The notes: a model not told the origin generated them from the letters alone. DNA of 64,000 nt from an uncultured Muribaculaceae bacterium (GCA_910584525.1 CAJUAT010000003.1:1-64000); one strand, 5' to 3'; shown: positions 43,597 to 52,734, counted from the stretch's first letter. Made by a program: numbers and translations.

Positions 43597-43687
43597 TTTG
43601 CCTCGAAGAGGCAAAACATGGTTAACCCCACCTTTACGAGCTGGGGTCGACGGCGCCAGCCGGCGGCACAGCGAGTTAGGTGGGGAC
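43597..43687. repeat. Repeat family D, copy 1
   Basis: TTGCCTCGAAGAGGCAA palindrome, CATGGTTAACCCC, CCTTTACGAGCTG and GACGGCGCCAGCCGGCG blocks, repeated at 60.2 and 63.7 kb. The gap 43320-43842 also contains the 17 bp tandem repeat and partial family B units (43515-43545, 43810-43865) but no gene. Confidence 0.75.
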
Positions 43688-43842
43688 CAGCCAGCATATA
43701 CGCAGCAGAGTCGGAGACTCTGCACTAATGGATTATATTTCCCAGCCGGCTATTGGCTTCTTCATAGAAGCCGGTGTTCCGGCTATTATGCAGTTGTCAT
43801 GGGGGAGAGGTCGGTTCACCCGTTCGCCCGTCAAAATTATCC

Positions 43843-44919
43843 TCAGTTCTTCTGTCTATATAATTCCGTTCTTTTGTCTACGAGGTGCGATAATCTTCCG
43901 TATACCCTGTTGAACAGTGGCATAGCCACCGCGTCAATAGCCATGCATACCACAAACAGCCCCGCAATTACCAGCACCATCGACAGCAATGAAGCCGGCG
44001 AATTCACATTCATCCAATTACACAGCCATATATAATATGGGAATACCATATTATGATGATGCAGCAGGTAAACAGAGAAAGCAGACGCCGCCACTAAATT
44101 TATCCAGCCAATCTTACCCACCTTTAATTTCTTGAAGAACAGGAAAAGATATATCGACTGTAGAATCACTACAGGATTCAGATATCCGTAGATGCTCTTT
44201 TCAATGCCAGCCAGATATGTAGCCGTATTTACAGCAACCAGCAGAAAGCCGAGGATGAAATAAACAGCCAAATCCGAAAGACCCGACATATTGAAGCACT
44301 TTAAATCAGTCTTTCTAAGATATGCGCCTGTAAGATATAAGCCGAGCAAAGAAAGCTCACTCATTCCTTCGTTGAAATTATTGGACTTCAGAAACCAGCC
44401 AAATACCGTACTGAACGCATAGAAGCAGAGCAGGAAACGGCCAAGCTCCTTCTGCGACAATTTTTCTATGAACGCATTGAGTACCGGAGCTATTATGTAC
44501 AGGCACAGATAAGCACCTATGAACCATCTGGTGGTAAACGTTTCAGCTGCGAATCCCATATTTGCCGGAAGCGACGGCAGATCATCATATCCCGAGAGCC
44601 ATTTTCCAAGGAATAGAGCGATTACACTGTATAAGATAATCGTATATATCAGTTTAGAGAAAGATTTCGAACGCCATTTGATGCCGAAATACCCGGATAT
44701 CAGTACAAAACAGTTCACGCACACATAGCATAAACTTTTCAGCTCCATCTCACAGATTGAAGTCCATAAATCCGTCCTCACCGACTCCGGCGACAAAGAA
44801 TATCTAGTAGGGATGTAGTGGACCAACACTACCAGCATCATCGAGGCAATCCTCAGCAGTTCAAGATTACTGTCCCTGACAGTACGATTTCTGTTTTCGG
44901 GGGGGGTAATATATTGCAT
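43843..44919 (-). CDS. Membrane acyltransferase (acyltransferase 3 type) with C8 tract
   Basis: 358 aa with about ten transmembrane helices. The N-terminal NLELLRIASMMLVVLVHY is the conserved acyltransferase-3 entry helix with a catalytic-type histidine. Such enzymes O-acetylate surface glycans. The coding strand reads ATG CAA TAT ATT ACC CCC CCC, a run of eight C beginning 13 nt from the start (44899-44906 on the plus strand). A one-base slip would shift the frame at codon 7. The same leader starts the gene at 47068-48180. The final codons lie in a family B repeat. Confidence 0.85.
   Translation of the reverse strand: MQYITPPENRNRTVRDSNLELLRIASMMLVVLVHYIPTRYSLSPESVRTDLWTSICEMELKSLCYVCVNCFVLISGYFGIKWRSKSFSKLIYTIILYSVIALFLGKWLSGYDDLPSLPANMGFAAETFTTRWFIGAYLCLYIIAPVLNAFIEKLSQKELGRFLLCFYAFSTVFGWFLKSNNFNEGMSELSLLGLYLTGAYLRKTDLKCFNMSGLSDLAVYFILGFLLVAVNTATYLAGIEKSIYGYLNPVVILQSIYLFLFFKKLKVGKIGWINLVAASAFSVYLLHHHNMVFPYYIWLCNWMNVNSPASLLSMVLVIAGLFVVCMAIDAVAMPLFNRVYGRLSHLVDKRTELYRQKN
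44899..44906 (-). repeat. C8 homopolymer in the acyltransferase start (first gene)
   Basis: Eight consecutive C on the coding strand within codons 5-7; candidate slipped-strand phase-variation site. Confidence 0.7.
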
Positions 44920-45016
44920 AAAATTTAAAATAGGATAATGAATGACATTATATATTAGGTAAATTACAATAAAGAAATATCAAATATTCTATAAATCTAC
45001 TTAATAAATAATACCG

Positions 45017-46117
45017 TTAAGCTTTATTTAAAGATTCTATATATGACTTCATTACATTTGGCGTAAAGAAGACTTTCCTATCAATAAATGCTTGATTTGC
45101 GATATCCTTGATTTGAGAAGGATTTTTATGTAAATCAATCAAGATATCAACTAAGTCATCTTCTGATTTAAAGTAATATCCATTTATTCCGTGTCGAATA
45201 ATATCACCGGCAACCCCTGTTTTATGTGTAATAACGCACCTACCTAACATGAAAGGTTCTGCAATACATCGACCATAGGTTTCAACATTGGAAGAGCATA
45301 ATGCTATATTGGTTTTTTCATAGAGCTTAATAACATCGTCCAAAGGAATCTTGCCATAAAATATAACATTGTTTTCGATGTTTAAATTTGAGGCAAGTTT
45401 TTTCATATCCATCAATAATGGACCATCGCCTGGTAAATGGAGCTCAATGGAACTATCTCCTGTATGTTTGATATATTTGGCAATGGATTTTATTAAAATT
45501 TGTTGATTCTTTCCACGTCGGAACTGTGCCGGAAATACGAGCCTTAATTTATCTGTTGGAATTACATTTTCTGTTTTATTGTATTGAGGTTTATTCATTA
45601 AGTAAAAACACCTATCGGTCTTATACTTAAGGAAGAAAAATTTTCTCGTAACGTAATCAGACATGGATATAACACGATCCGTTAGAACCATTAGTCCTAA
45701 TCCTATTGCACCGATTGCAATAAGGGCCTTGAATGGGTGATTATGTCTATAGCCATGAATAGTGTATATTAATTTAAATTTTCTACTACACGTCAATTTT
45801 ACATATCCTAATAAAGCAAGTTGCCAATTATTTTGTATGTTGACGTGAGTAATCTCATTATCAATAATAATTTCTTTTATTTGATTGGCCAATTCCTTAA
45901 AATTCTCATGAACGTCCAGATCCCTGATTATGCTTATTTTTACTCCTGTTGCCTTCACTCTGGAATGAAGCCCCGATTCTTGTTCATTTTCACTGGAAAT
46001 GCAATGCAGATTGAGAGAAGTCTCTTTTACAAGATTCTCAATCTGTTCAGTCTGGGCTTGGGTTAAGCCAATTTGATAGTCAGAGCAAAAATAGAGTAAA
46101 TTTATTTTTTTCCCCAT
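45017..46117 (-). CDS. Glycosyltransferase family 4 (AT-rich)
   Basis: 366 aa GT-B fold. The C-terminal donor domain has RRGKNQQILIKSIAKYI, LPGDGPLLMDMKKLA and the nucleotide-sugar motif ETYGRCIAEPFMLGRCVI (E-x7-E). The N-terminus is MGKKINLLYFCSDYQ. It is clearly AT-richer than the housekeeping genes, a common sign of horizontal acquisition in polysaccharide loci. Its start lies 10 nt after the stop of the GT2 gene at 46128. Likely adds one sugar of the repeat unit. Confidence 0.88.
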   Translation of the reverse strand: MGKKINLLYFCSDYQIGLTQAQTEQIENLVKETSLNLHCISSENEQESGLHSRVKATGVKISIIRDLDVHENFKELANQIKEIIIDNEITHVNIQNNWQLALLGYVKLTCSRKFKLIYTIHGYRHNHPFKALIAIGAIGLGLMVLTDRVISMSDYVTRKFFFLKYKTDRCFYLMNKPQYNKTENVIPTDKLRLVFPAQFRRGKNQQILIKSIAKYIKHTGDSSIELHLPGDGPLLMDMKKLASNLNIENNVIFYGKIPLDDVIKLYEKTNIALCSSNVETYGRCIAEPFMLGRCVITHKTGVAGDIIRHGINGYYFKSEDDLVDILIDLHKNPSQIKDIANQAFIDRKVFFTPNVMKSYIESLNKA

Positions 46118-46127
46118 GTTTGTTTAA

Positions 46128-47057
46128 TTATTTTTTCTTTAATATTGTATTAAGCACTACGTCTGGTTTAAGCCATGAAGGAATTAAATTGTATGTAATA
46201 TACATATACAATTTAAAATTGAGAGGATTATACTTTAAAGCTTTCCATGCTTCATGAATGCTTGCACGTCTCATATTAAGCCGTAGGTAAATAGAACTTC
46301 TCATTTTATGCCATAGTGAAATATACTTTCCTATTGCTTTTGTTTTATATTCTTTTTTCAGTTCATATAATTCAATTCCTACCACATCATTTGAAGCCGG
46401 AATTCTTCTTGGCCTTTCATAAATGTGAAGACCTTGTATGGCATATATTGCCATCGGTTTCTTTGAGTAAGCAATCTTGTATCTGCAAGCCAGTCTTGCC
46501 CATGTCAGCAAATCCTCGCCTGATTTTATGCCCTCGGGAAATCCTCCAATATATTTAATTGCCGATTTTTTTATTATAATGGTTGTAGAGTATATTGGGG
46601 GGTGAGAACATGATGCCACTTCAAAATAATTTTCTAGTATGCCATCCTGTCCATCAAACGGCAGTTTATGGAGTATGGTAGGCGTAACTGTTCCAGATTC
46701 ATCCTTTAATTCATAATTGGTAGCGAAAACATCGCATTCCGGATAGGTTTGGATAAGTCTGGTTTGTGTGGCAAGATATTCCGGTTTCCATTCATCATCG
46801 GCATCAAGGAATGAGATAAATTCGCCTTTCGCTTCTCTAATACCTGTGTTTCTGGCGGCAGATACTCCGCCGTTCTTCTGACGGATGATACGTATACGCG
46901 GGTCGTCGATAGCTTCCACTACTGCCACTGAGCCATCGGTGGAGCCGTCATCCACCACCACTACCTCAAAGTCCTGATAGGTTTGTGCAAGTACGCTTCG
47001 CAGTGTGGAGCCTACCTGCTTCTCTTTGTTGTATAGAGGTATTACGATACTTATCAT
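46128..47057 (-). CDS. Glycosyltransferase family 2
   Basis: 309 aa from the ATG giving MISIVIPLYNKEKQV, which begins the canonical GT2 fold; a 25-codon extension overlaps the preceding gene and is unlikely. The GT-A nucleotide-binding strand includes VVVVDDGSTDGS, the metal-binding motif is FLDADDEW, and NGGVSAARNTG precedes it. No transmembrane segment. Acts at the cytoplasmic face in building the glycan repeat. Confidence 0.9.
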   Translation of the reverse strand: MISIVIPLYNKEKQVGSTLRSVLAQTYQDFEVVVVDDGSTDGSVAVVEAIDDPRIRIIRQKNGGVSAARNTGIREAKGEFISFLDADDEWKPEYLATQTRLIQTYPECDVFATNYELKDESGTVTPTILHKLPFDGQDGILENYFEVASCSHPPIYSTTIIIKKSAIKYIGGFPEGIKSGEDLLTWARLACRYKIAYSKKPMAIYAIQGLHIYERPRRIPASNDVVGIELYELKKEYKTKAIGKYISLWHKMRSSIYLRLNMRRASIHEAWKALKYNPLNFKLYMYITYNLIPSWLKPDVVLNTILKKK

Positions 47058-47067
47058 CACCGCAAAA

Positions 47068-48180
47068 TTAATGAAAACGCGCCAACCATGCAATAGGATT
47101 GTAGCGATTGCATAAGATAACATGTATTCCAATCGATATCTTGTCCTTTAGATAAGCGCTAAACCAACTTGACAAGAATAGAATGGGAACTATCAGGAAA
47201 TATGCAAATCCCACCATAGCTTCTTCAGACCCAAACCATCTGCCGAGTAAAGGATATAACGAGGCATCGAAGATATAACTCATGAGATACATGTCGAGCG
47301 ACAATACAGATACTGATGCGAACGAACCTCGTATCCAATTATTCCCGAAGTTTGCCTGATATATCAATACGAATAATATCACGGTCAAAGGCACCACGAT
47401 AACTCCGAAACTGCCGCCTATGATATGAAGCATCTGCTGTCCGGGTCGGAGTAGCATGCTGGCTATTGGATTGACAACACATAATGCGATTACCGCCAGT
47501 ATACCCTTCCATGTTTTTATCATCGGCTTATAATCTCTGACATAGCTTCCGAGATAATAATACATCAGAATGTCAGAGGCTTTCGTCCAGTAGCCTAGCA
47601 TGAGATGAACGCCATACCTGTTGCAGAAATCAGGCAGTGCAGAGCAGATAAACAGAATTAGGATTAGAAGTTGTTTGTGGCGTTTGCGTTCGATGCCTTT
47701 CCATAGGATATTGAGGAAAGGCGTCAGCATAAACAATCCTATAAACATCTCGATGTACCAGGCATATGGAATTGCCGAAAAGTCGGTAATCTTGAGAGCC
47801 CATTGCAACCAAGAATATGACTCCCCAAGGTAATACTTTCGTACCAATATCACTATCAGCGAGATTACCAGATATGATACGAGTACCCGTGTCATTCCCT
47901 TGAAATACGTCCGGCTCACCTTTTTGTTGGCATTAAGATAGCCGGTAAGCATTATGAACAAGGGCACATTGGCCAATGTCAAAGTCTGAAGCATACCCAA
48001 GGTAAACATGTCAATTCCGACAAAAGCCATATTGTTGAAGTTGGTGTTAATGAAGAAATGAGATCCTATCACAAACAGTATGGCCAACGTCCTGATGATA
48101 TCAAGACCTACGGAACGCTCTTTTTTTAACCCGGCATTACTATTAAAAGAATTTGCGTCGGGGGGGGTAATATGCTGCAT
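47068..48180 (-). CDS. Membrane acyltransferase (acyltransferase 3 type), second gene with C8 tract
   Basis: 370 aa, about ten transmembrane helices. The entry helix GLDIIRTLAILFVIGSHFF carries the histidine typical of O-acetylating acyltransferase-3 proteins. The start MQHITPP is encoded ATG CAG CAT ATT ACC CCC CCC, eight C again 13 nt after the start (48160-48167). Beyond codon 7 the sequence is unrelated to the 43843 gene, so the shared leader is not simple recent duplication. It lies 10 nt before the GT2 gene and directly after the SGNH gene. Confidence 0.85.
   Translation of the reverse strand: MQHITPPDANSFNSNAGLKKERSVGLDIIRTLAILFVIGSHFFINTNFNNMAFVGIDMFTLGMLQTLTLANVPLFIMLTGYLNANKKVSRTYFKGMTRVLVSYLVISLIVILVRKYYLGESYSWLQWALKITDFSAIPYAWYIEMFIGLFMLTPFLNILWKGIERKRHKQLLILILFICSALPDFCNRYGVHLMLGYWTKASDILMYYYLGSYVRDYKPMIKTWKGILAVIALCVVNPIASMLLRPGQQMLHIIGGSFGVIVVPLTVILFVLIYQANFGNNWIRGSFASVSVLSLDMYLMSYIFDASLYPLLGRWFGSEEAMVGFAYFLIVPILFLSSWFSAYLKDKISIGIHVILCNRYNPIAWLARFH
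48160..48167 (-). repeat. C8 homopolymer in the acyltransferase start (second gene)
   Basis: Same position relative to the start codon as the tract at 44899-44906. Confidence 0.7.
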
Positions 48181-48181
48181 G

Positions 48182-49111
48182 TCATTTTTGTTTTGTTCTA
48201 TTGTTCAACGAATCAAGGTCTTTGACAAGATAAGTGGTGATAAGCTCTTGACCCTTGACATTGAGATGGAGCTTGTCGCTGAATAGGGAGTAATCGGATG
48301 AATACTGAGGATTGTAGTCCCAATACTTTACGAGAGCATTGGAATCGGAGTAATTCTTAAACCATGTGACCATCCGGTTGTACATCTCCGGATCATGCTC
48401 GTTAAGAAGATTCAGAGTGGGGGTGTTGACCAGAATCACCGTGATATCTTTGCTTGTAAACATATCAACGGTCTCTTTGAGCGCCCGGATTAACTTGGGG
48501 TTCATTTCAATTTTCTGCTCACCACCTACGGCAATTTCTTTTTTGTATTGCTCCACGTCGATAGTATTAGTCTTGAGATTATCCCAATTGTTCATCCATC
48601 CTCTGACGGCTCCATTTTTAACACCGTCATTGTTATAGCGCGAAGTACGCACAATCTTATGAAGCCAATAGTCGGTAGCTGATGCTTCCCGATGGATATA
48701 ATCGTTGACATCGGCATCATCCATGAATGGATAGAAAAGCTTATAGACATTGTTGCTGAGACCTCCGACAGTAAATGAATAGAGGTCTACGCCATACAAT
48801 ACATACTTCAGGGAGTCGGCAAGGCCGGAATTTATGAAATGTTCGGCCATCACTTTCTTGTCGGCGACGCTCACGCCTTCGCGACAATACTTTGAAACCG
48901 TCATACCTAACTCTTTTTCCATCCGTTGCTTGTCGGTGGCGAGCATGAGATGCGAATGGCCTAAAAGGAGAATATCCGGTTTTTGATTAAGACCATAGTA
49001 ATTCTTTACACCATGCATCATTGCGCGGTCTATCGCGAAATCGAGCGCAAAAAATGCTGCCACCGAAACTATTAAGACCGTTATCAACCGTTTCATCTCA
49101 GATTTCATCAT
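48182..49111 (-). CDS. SGNH-like acyl esterase/transferase, partner of the MBOAT protein
   Basis: 309 aa. An N-terminal membrane anchor (residues 8-27) precedes a periplasmic SGNH-type domain: nucleophile region LLLGHSHLM (S53) and C-terminal DKLHLN providing the Asp-x-x-His pair near residue 285. Organisation resembles DltD/AlgX-type partners of MBOAT acyltransferases, which transfer or remove acyl groups on exported glycans. In this operon it is separated from the MBOAT gene by a GxxExxY cassette flanked by repeats. Confidence 0.75.
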   Translation of the reverse strand: MMKSEMKRLITVLIVSVAAFFALDFAIDRAMMHGVKNYYGLNQKPDILLLGHSHLMLATDKQRMEKELGMTVSKYCREGVSVADKKVMAEHFINSGLADSLKYVLYGVDLYSFTVGGLSNNVYKLFYPFMDDADVNDYIHREASATDYWLHKIVRTSRYNNDGVKNGAVRGWMNNWDNLKTNTIDVEQYKKEIAVGGEQKIEMNPKLIRALKETVDMFTSKDITVILVNTPTLNLLNEHDPEMYNRMVTWFKNYSDSNALVKYWDYNPQYSSDYSLFSDKLHLNVKGQELITTYLVKDLDSLNNRTKQK

Positions 49112-49120
49112 AAATAATAA

Positions 49121-49184
49121 CTCTCGCAGAGATGTTTTTATTACCTCACGCAGAGGAGCAGAGGGCTCGCAGAGATGATATTGT
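49121..49184 (+). repeat. Repeat family C, left copy flanking the GxxExxY gene
   Basis: CTCGCAGAGATGTTTTTATT, ACCTCACGCAGAGG, CTCGCAGAGAT and TATTGT blocks; a direct repeat of 49604-49669. Confidence 0.8.
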
Positions 49185-49570
49185 CATATGTTATTCACTA
49201 CTCGGGTTAGCCCGTCAATCAGTCTCTTCCTGTTGAAATTAATCAGCAGACCAAGTTTTTTGTCAGCCAGTCTGAGATAGGAAAACAGTTGTTTGGAGTA
49301 AAGTGGAGAGTCATTCTCAGTAGCCTTCAATTCCACAATTATAGCATCGTCCACTATAAGGTCTGCCCGATAAGCTGTATTCATGGCGACCCCTTTGTAA
49401 ATACAAGGGATTGGCACTTCCATTTCTACTTTATGACCTCTAAGTCGCAGTTCATAGGCCAGGGCTTTTGAATAGATATTCTCCAGCATGCCGGGCCCTA
49501 TAATGCTATGTACTTCTATTGATGCGCCAATTATTTCCTGCGACAGACTGTTTAACAGATTTTTATCCAT
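49184..49570 (-). CDS. GxxExxY family PD-(D/E)XK-like protein
   Basis: 128 aa. The naming motif is G27-x-x-E30-x-x-Y33 (GMLENIY). A nuclease-like core follows: YRADLIVDD and VELKA (D about 70, E/K about 80-82). GxxExxY proteins (PDDEXK_3) are short predicted nucleases spread across Bacteroidota and other phyla, of unknown role. The gene sits as a cassette between direct family C repeats, inside an operon whose neighbours (SGNH and MBOAT) normally work together. Confidence 0.9.
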   Translation of the reverse strand: MDKNLLNSLSQEIIGASIEVHSIIGPGMLENIYSKALAYELRLRGHKVEMEVPIPCIYKGVAMNTAYRADLIVDDAIIVELKATENDSPLYSKQLFSYLRLADKKLGLLINFNRKRLIDGLTRVVNNI

Positions 49571-49603
49571 GAGTTAATATTTGTATTTATGACTGCTCCC
49601 GTT

Positions 49604-49669
49604 GACTCGCGGAGATGTTTTTATTACCTCACGCAAAGAGGCAGAGGACTCGCAGAGGATGTTATTGTT
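49604..49669 (+). repeat. Repeat family C, right copy flanking the GxxExxY gene
   Basis: CTCGCGGAGATGTTTTTATT, ACCTCACGCAAAGAGG and CTCGCAGAGGATG blocks, in the same order and orientation as the left copy. The non-coding span 49571-49887 is filled by this copy and the 60 bp tandem array. Confidence 0.8.
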
Positions 49670-49701
49670 GTAATTAGTGATTCCGATAATTATTATGTTC
49701 T

Positions 49702-49875
49702 CCTCCGCGAGCCCTCTGCCACTCAGCGTGAGGAAAAAGACACCTCGGCATGGAAGAAAGACCTCCGCGAGCCCTCTGCCACTCAGCGTGAGGAAAAAGA
49801 CACCTCGGCATGGAAGAAAGACCTCCGCGAGCCCTCTGCCACTCAGCGTGAGGTAAAAATACTCTGCGTGAGATT
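49702..49875. repeat. 60 bp tandem repeat, three copies (family C, inverted)
   Basis: Units begin at 49702, 49762 and 49822 with CCTCCGCGAGCCCTCTGCCA; the first two are identical over the full 60 bp. They carry the complement of the CTCACGC-AGAGG block found in the flanking copies. A forward ORF across them is an artefact. Confidence 0.9.
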
Positions 49876-49887
49876 GACGTGTGAAAC

Positions 49888-51315
49888 CTAAAATTTGAAG
49901 TATACGAAACTGTCGGAGTCTACGCCGAACATACCCATCATCAGCAACAGCGGTACAGTAGCCAAGAGATTGTATACAAGCTTGTCCCGATATTTTTCCA
50001 CATCAAAACATAGAACACCGCCTTTTACCAGCAACTCATAGACCATCAATATCAGAAGCATCAGCATCGTGCATGCAAACGCAAAAGAAGAACCTCCCAT
50101 TGAAAATCCCGAGCCGAAGTCACTGAATATCCGTCCAACTATTAGCGAAGCACCTTCAAACGACTCAATTCGGAAGAATATCCAGGCTATTGTTACCAAA
50201 GCAAAAACCAATATGCCTGATAGGGTGCTTGACAGGATATTCCATTTACGGTTTTTCTTCTGCAGACCTAAGAAATGCTCCGCAAGATAATATATGGCGT
50301 GTAACGCACCCCAGATGGCGAAGTTCCATGCCGCACCATGCCAAATCCCCGAGAGCAGGAAGATAGTGGAGATGTTGAACACCCATCTAAGTTTGCTCTT
50401 CACACGGCTGCCGCCTAACGAGAAATAGACGTATTCCGTGAACCATGAAGTCAAGGCTATATGCCATTTATGCCAGAAATCCTTGAAAGTACGGGAGAAG
50501 TATGGCTGACGGAAATTCTTGGTAATATTGAATCCAAGAGCTTTGGCCACGCCAAGAGCCATGTCGCTGTATCCGCTGAAATCACAGTATATCTGTATGC
50601 TGTAGAAAATGGCAGCCAAGGCCAAGGTAGTTCCCGATTGAAAGGAGGAAGTGGCATATGCCCAGTCAACATACTCGGCGAGCCTGTCGGCTATCACCAT
50701 CTTCTTGAACAATCCCCATATGAAGATACATAGTCCTTGCGATGCTTCTTCAAGATTCGGAAGAAAATACCTTCTTATCTGAGGGAGAAGATTTCTCGCT
50801 TTCTCTATGGGGCCGGAAAGGATGGTTGGGAAGAAGGCCACGAAGAGAAAGAAGTCAAGGGCATTGGCTTTATCTGTGATTTTACCCCGGTATATGTCGA
50901 TGGTGTAGGATAGAGCCTGAAACGTGAAGAAAGAAATTCCCACCGGCAGTAAGAGTCCATCAAGCCATTCCACATTGAGTTCAAAGGATAATAGAGAAGC
51001 GAACGACTTGCAGAAGAAGAGAGCATACTTATAGAAAACGAGAGGGAGCAGAGAGAGTATAGTTGCCGTGGCTACTATTCCTTTACGGTTCCTTACATCT
51101 GGTTTGAACAGACAATTACCGGCGATGAAGTTCACCAGAGTCACGAAAGCCAAGATAACCGTAAAGCCGATATTGAAGTAGCCGTAAAAAAAATAGGATG
51201 CCACCAGCAGGATGGCATTCCTGACAGTGACATTCCTGCCTAATCCTCTTGCTATAAATATCAAGAGCAAAACAACCGCAAAGAACCCTATGAAGGCAAA
51301 GCTGTTGAAAAACAT
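49888..51315 (-). CDS. MBOAT-family O-acyltransferase
   Basis: 475 aa polytopic protein of the AlgI/DltB/PatA type. The conserved histidine is in GIWHGAAWN near residue 325; other MBOAT marks are FPTILSGPIEKAR, FSGYSDMALGVAKALGFN and NFRQPYFSRTFKDFWHKWH. It moves acyl (often acetyl) groups across the membrane to decorate the glycan, working with the SGNH protein encoded downstream. It lies 18 nt after the polymerase gene. Confidence 0.93.
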   Translation of the reverse strand: MFFNSFAFIGFFAVVLLLIFIARGLGRNVTVRNAILLVASYFFYGYFNIGFTVILAFVTLVNFIAGNCLFKPDVRNRKGIVATATILSLLPLVFYKYALFFCKSFASLLSFELNVEWLDGLLLPVGISFFTFQALSYTIDIYRGKITDKANALDFFLFVAFFPTILSGPIEKARNLLPQIRRYFLPNLEEASQGLCIFIWGLFKKMVIADRLAEYVDWAYATSSFQSGTTLALAAIFYSIQIYCDFSGYSDMALGVAKALGFNITKNFRQPYFSRTFKDFWHKWHIALTSWFTEYVYFSLGGSRVKSKLRWVFNISTIFLLSGIWHGAAWNFAIWGALHAIYYLAEHFLGLQKKNRKWNILSSTLSGILVFALVTIAWIFFRIESFEGASLIVGRIFSDFGSGFSMGGSSFAFACTMLMLLILMVYELLVKGGVLCFDVEKYRDKLVYNLLATVPLLLMMGMFGVDSDSFVYFKF

Positions 51316-51333
51316 CCTAAAAATTGGACAACT

Positions 51334-52701
51334 TTAGTTAGATTCCGGCATTATTTCTTCTTCAAGTAATGAGTCGTCAGTCTCCTCTTGATATTCCGGG
51401 TCATCAGGATTATCCCTCCATTTGGAGCGCATGCCGAGCATCATTCCATAAAAACCGAAAGGCATCGACAGTGTTGCCATTGAATAATTCACAACATTGT
51501 CGGAATAGAATGTTGCATATACACCTATTAGAGAGGCTCCTGCCACCAATGCACATAATCTTATCGGTGGATAGGGAACTCTCCAATATGTTCGGAAACA
51601 GTCAATGAATATTAATAATATCATCGCACCATAAAGATAAAGTGCGATATCTCCATTATCGCATTTCTGCTGTTCAAAATCAGAATGTAATATTTTCAGA
51701 CCTCCAAAATCTTCCGGATATTCATACATATATCCTTGCGACGTACCGGTACCTGACCCAGTCATTTTATGTCTGTCATAGAAAAGTTTTTCCATCTGTT
51801 CCCACATATAAGCCCGGTAATTGGTATTGATGTTATCCTCATTAATTTTACCCTCTTGTAAATCTTCAATGGTAACAGAATCATCGTAAAACATTTTCTC
51901 TTTGATAGACGGAATGTAAAACACTGAAACCACTCCCAATACCAATACTGCCGCGATTATTGGTATAGATTTCCATTTATATCTAATTAAGGCAAATGCC
52001 ATTAAAGCTATGGCAGATCCCATGATAGATGTACGGAATACCCAAAGAATACATGGCAGTAAAAAGAGTATGGTAAATATTATGTTTTTCTTCTTCTCAT
52101 TGGAAAATAATACCATTCCCAATGAGAATATCATTATGGAGATGAAGTTTATTGCTCTTGCTGTACCATACCAGAATACGCCGGGAAAGATAAAAGATTC
52201 CACAAAAGGAATAAAAGCAACAATTATGGATATTACTCCTATAATTCTTGCCCATAGACTCGATTTAAGGAAAACTTCAGCATCCTTGACTGCCGTGGAA
52301 GCAAAAAGGCATAGTAGAAGAGGGTATAAGTATTTTAAAGTGGTTCTCACACCATATATAGGATATCTGGAATAGAATATACCTATGATAATCCATATCA
52401 GATAGGCAACATATATCCATAGAGGGAAAGAGAATACTATGCGATTGCGAGACATTATTATTCCGGCTATGCATAAAATCTCAAGTATAAATAACCTTAT
52501 AGCCATTAGATTCAAGCCGACATTGGCCGACAGAGCTATAAGTCCGGTTGAGAAAGTAAGCCACCATAGCATCTCTGTGTTGGAATATTGGAGCAGGGTG
52601 CCGTTGTTCAATACGCTTCTGACAGCCTTCCCGTTGGAAAACAGGAAATTCAATGCAACAACAGTGATTATGATGAAGTAGATTATGTTTAAGTATACCA
52701 T
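51334..52701 (-). CDS. O-antigen polymerase/ligase-like membrane protein (Wzy/WaaL type)
   Basis: 455 aa with about 11-12 transmembrane helices and a large periplasmic loop (about residues 275-365, starting at the SIKEKMFYDD segment). This loop-plus-helix plan is characteristic of Wzy_C/O-antigen ligase proteins. The charged C-terminal tail (DDSLLEEE) is cytosolic. It presumably polymerises glycan repeat units or transfers the glycan to its carrier; which one cannot be decided from sequence. AT-rich. Confidence 0.8.
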   Translation of the reverse strand: MVYLNIIYFIIITVVALNFLFSNGKAVRSVLNNGTLLQYSNTEMLWWLTFSTGLIALSANVGLNLMAIRLFILEILCIAGIIMSRNRIVFSFPLWIYVAYLIWIIIGIFYSRYPIYGVRTTLKYLYPLLLCLFASTAVKDAEVFLKSSLWARIIGVISIIVAFIPFVESFIFPGVFWYGTARAINFISIMIFSLGMVLFSNEKKKNIIFTILFLLPCILWVFRTSIMGSAIALMAFALIRYKWKSIPIIAAVLVLGVVSVFYIPSIKEKMFYDDSVTIEDLQEGKINEDNINTNYRAYMWEQMEKLFYDRHKMTGSGTGTSQGYMYEYPEDFGGLKILHSDFEQQKCDNGDIALYLYGAMILLIFIDCFRTYWRVPYPPIRLCALVAGASLIGVYATFYSDNVVNYSMATLSMPFGFYGMMLGMRSKWRDNPDDPEYQEETDDSLLEEEIMPESN

Positions 52702-52726
52702 ATCCTAACGCGATAAAACTATTCTG

Positions 52727-52734
52727 CAAAATTA
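52727..52734 (-). promoter_or_regulatory. Possible -7 element before the polymerase gene
   Basis: TAATTTTG on the minus strand, 26 nt before the start codon. No -33 TTTG at normal spacing, so an internal promoter is only possible. Confidence 0.35.

Noticed and set aside
49702..49875. 60 bp triplicate as a CRISPR array
   Set aside because: The whole 60 bp is repeated including any would-be spacer, so there are no unique spacers.
49589..49891. Forward ORF with a 20-residue protein repeat (LREPSATQREEKD type)
   Set aside because: It is only the translation of the 60 bp DNA tandem repeat; no start region or homologous protein features.
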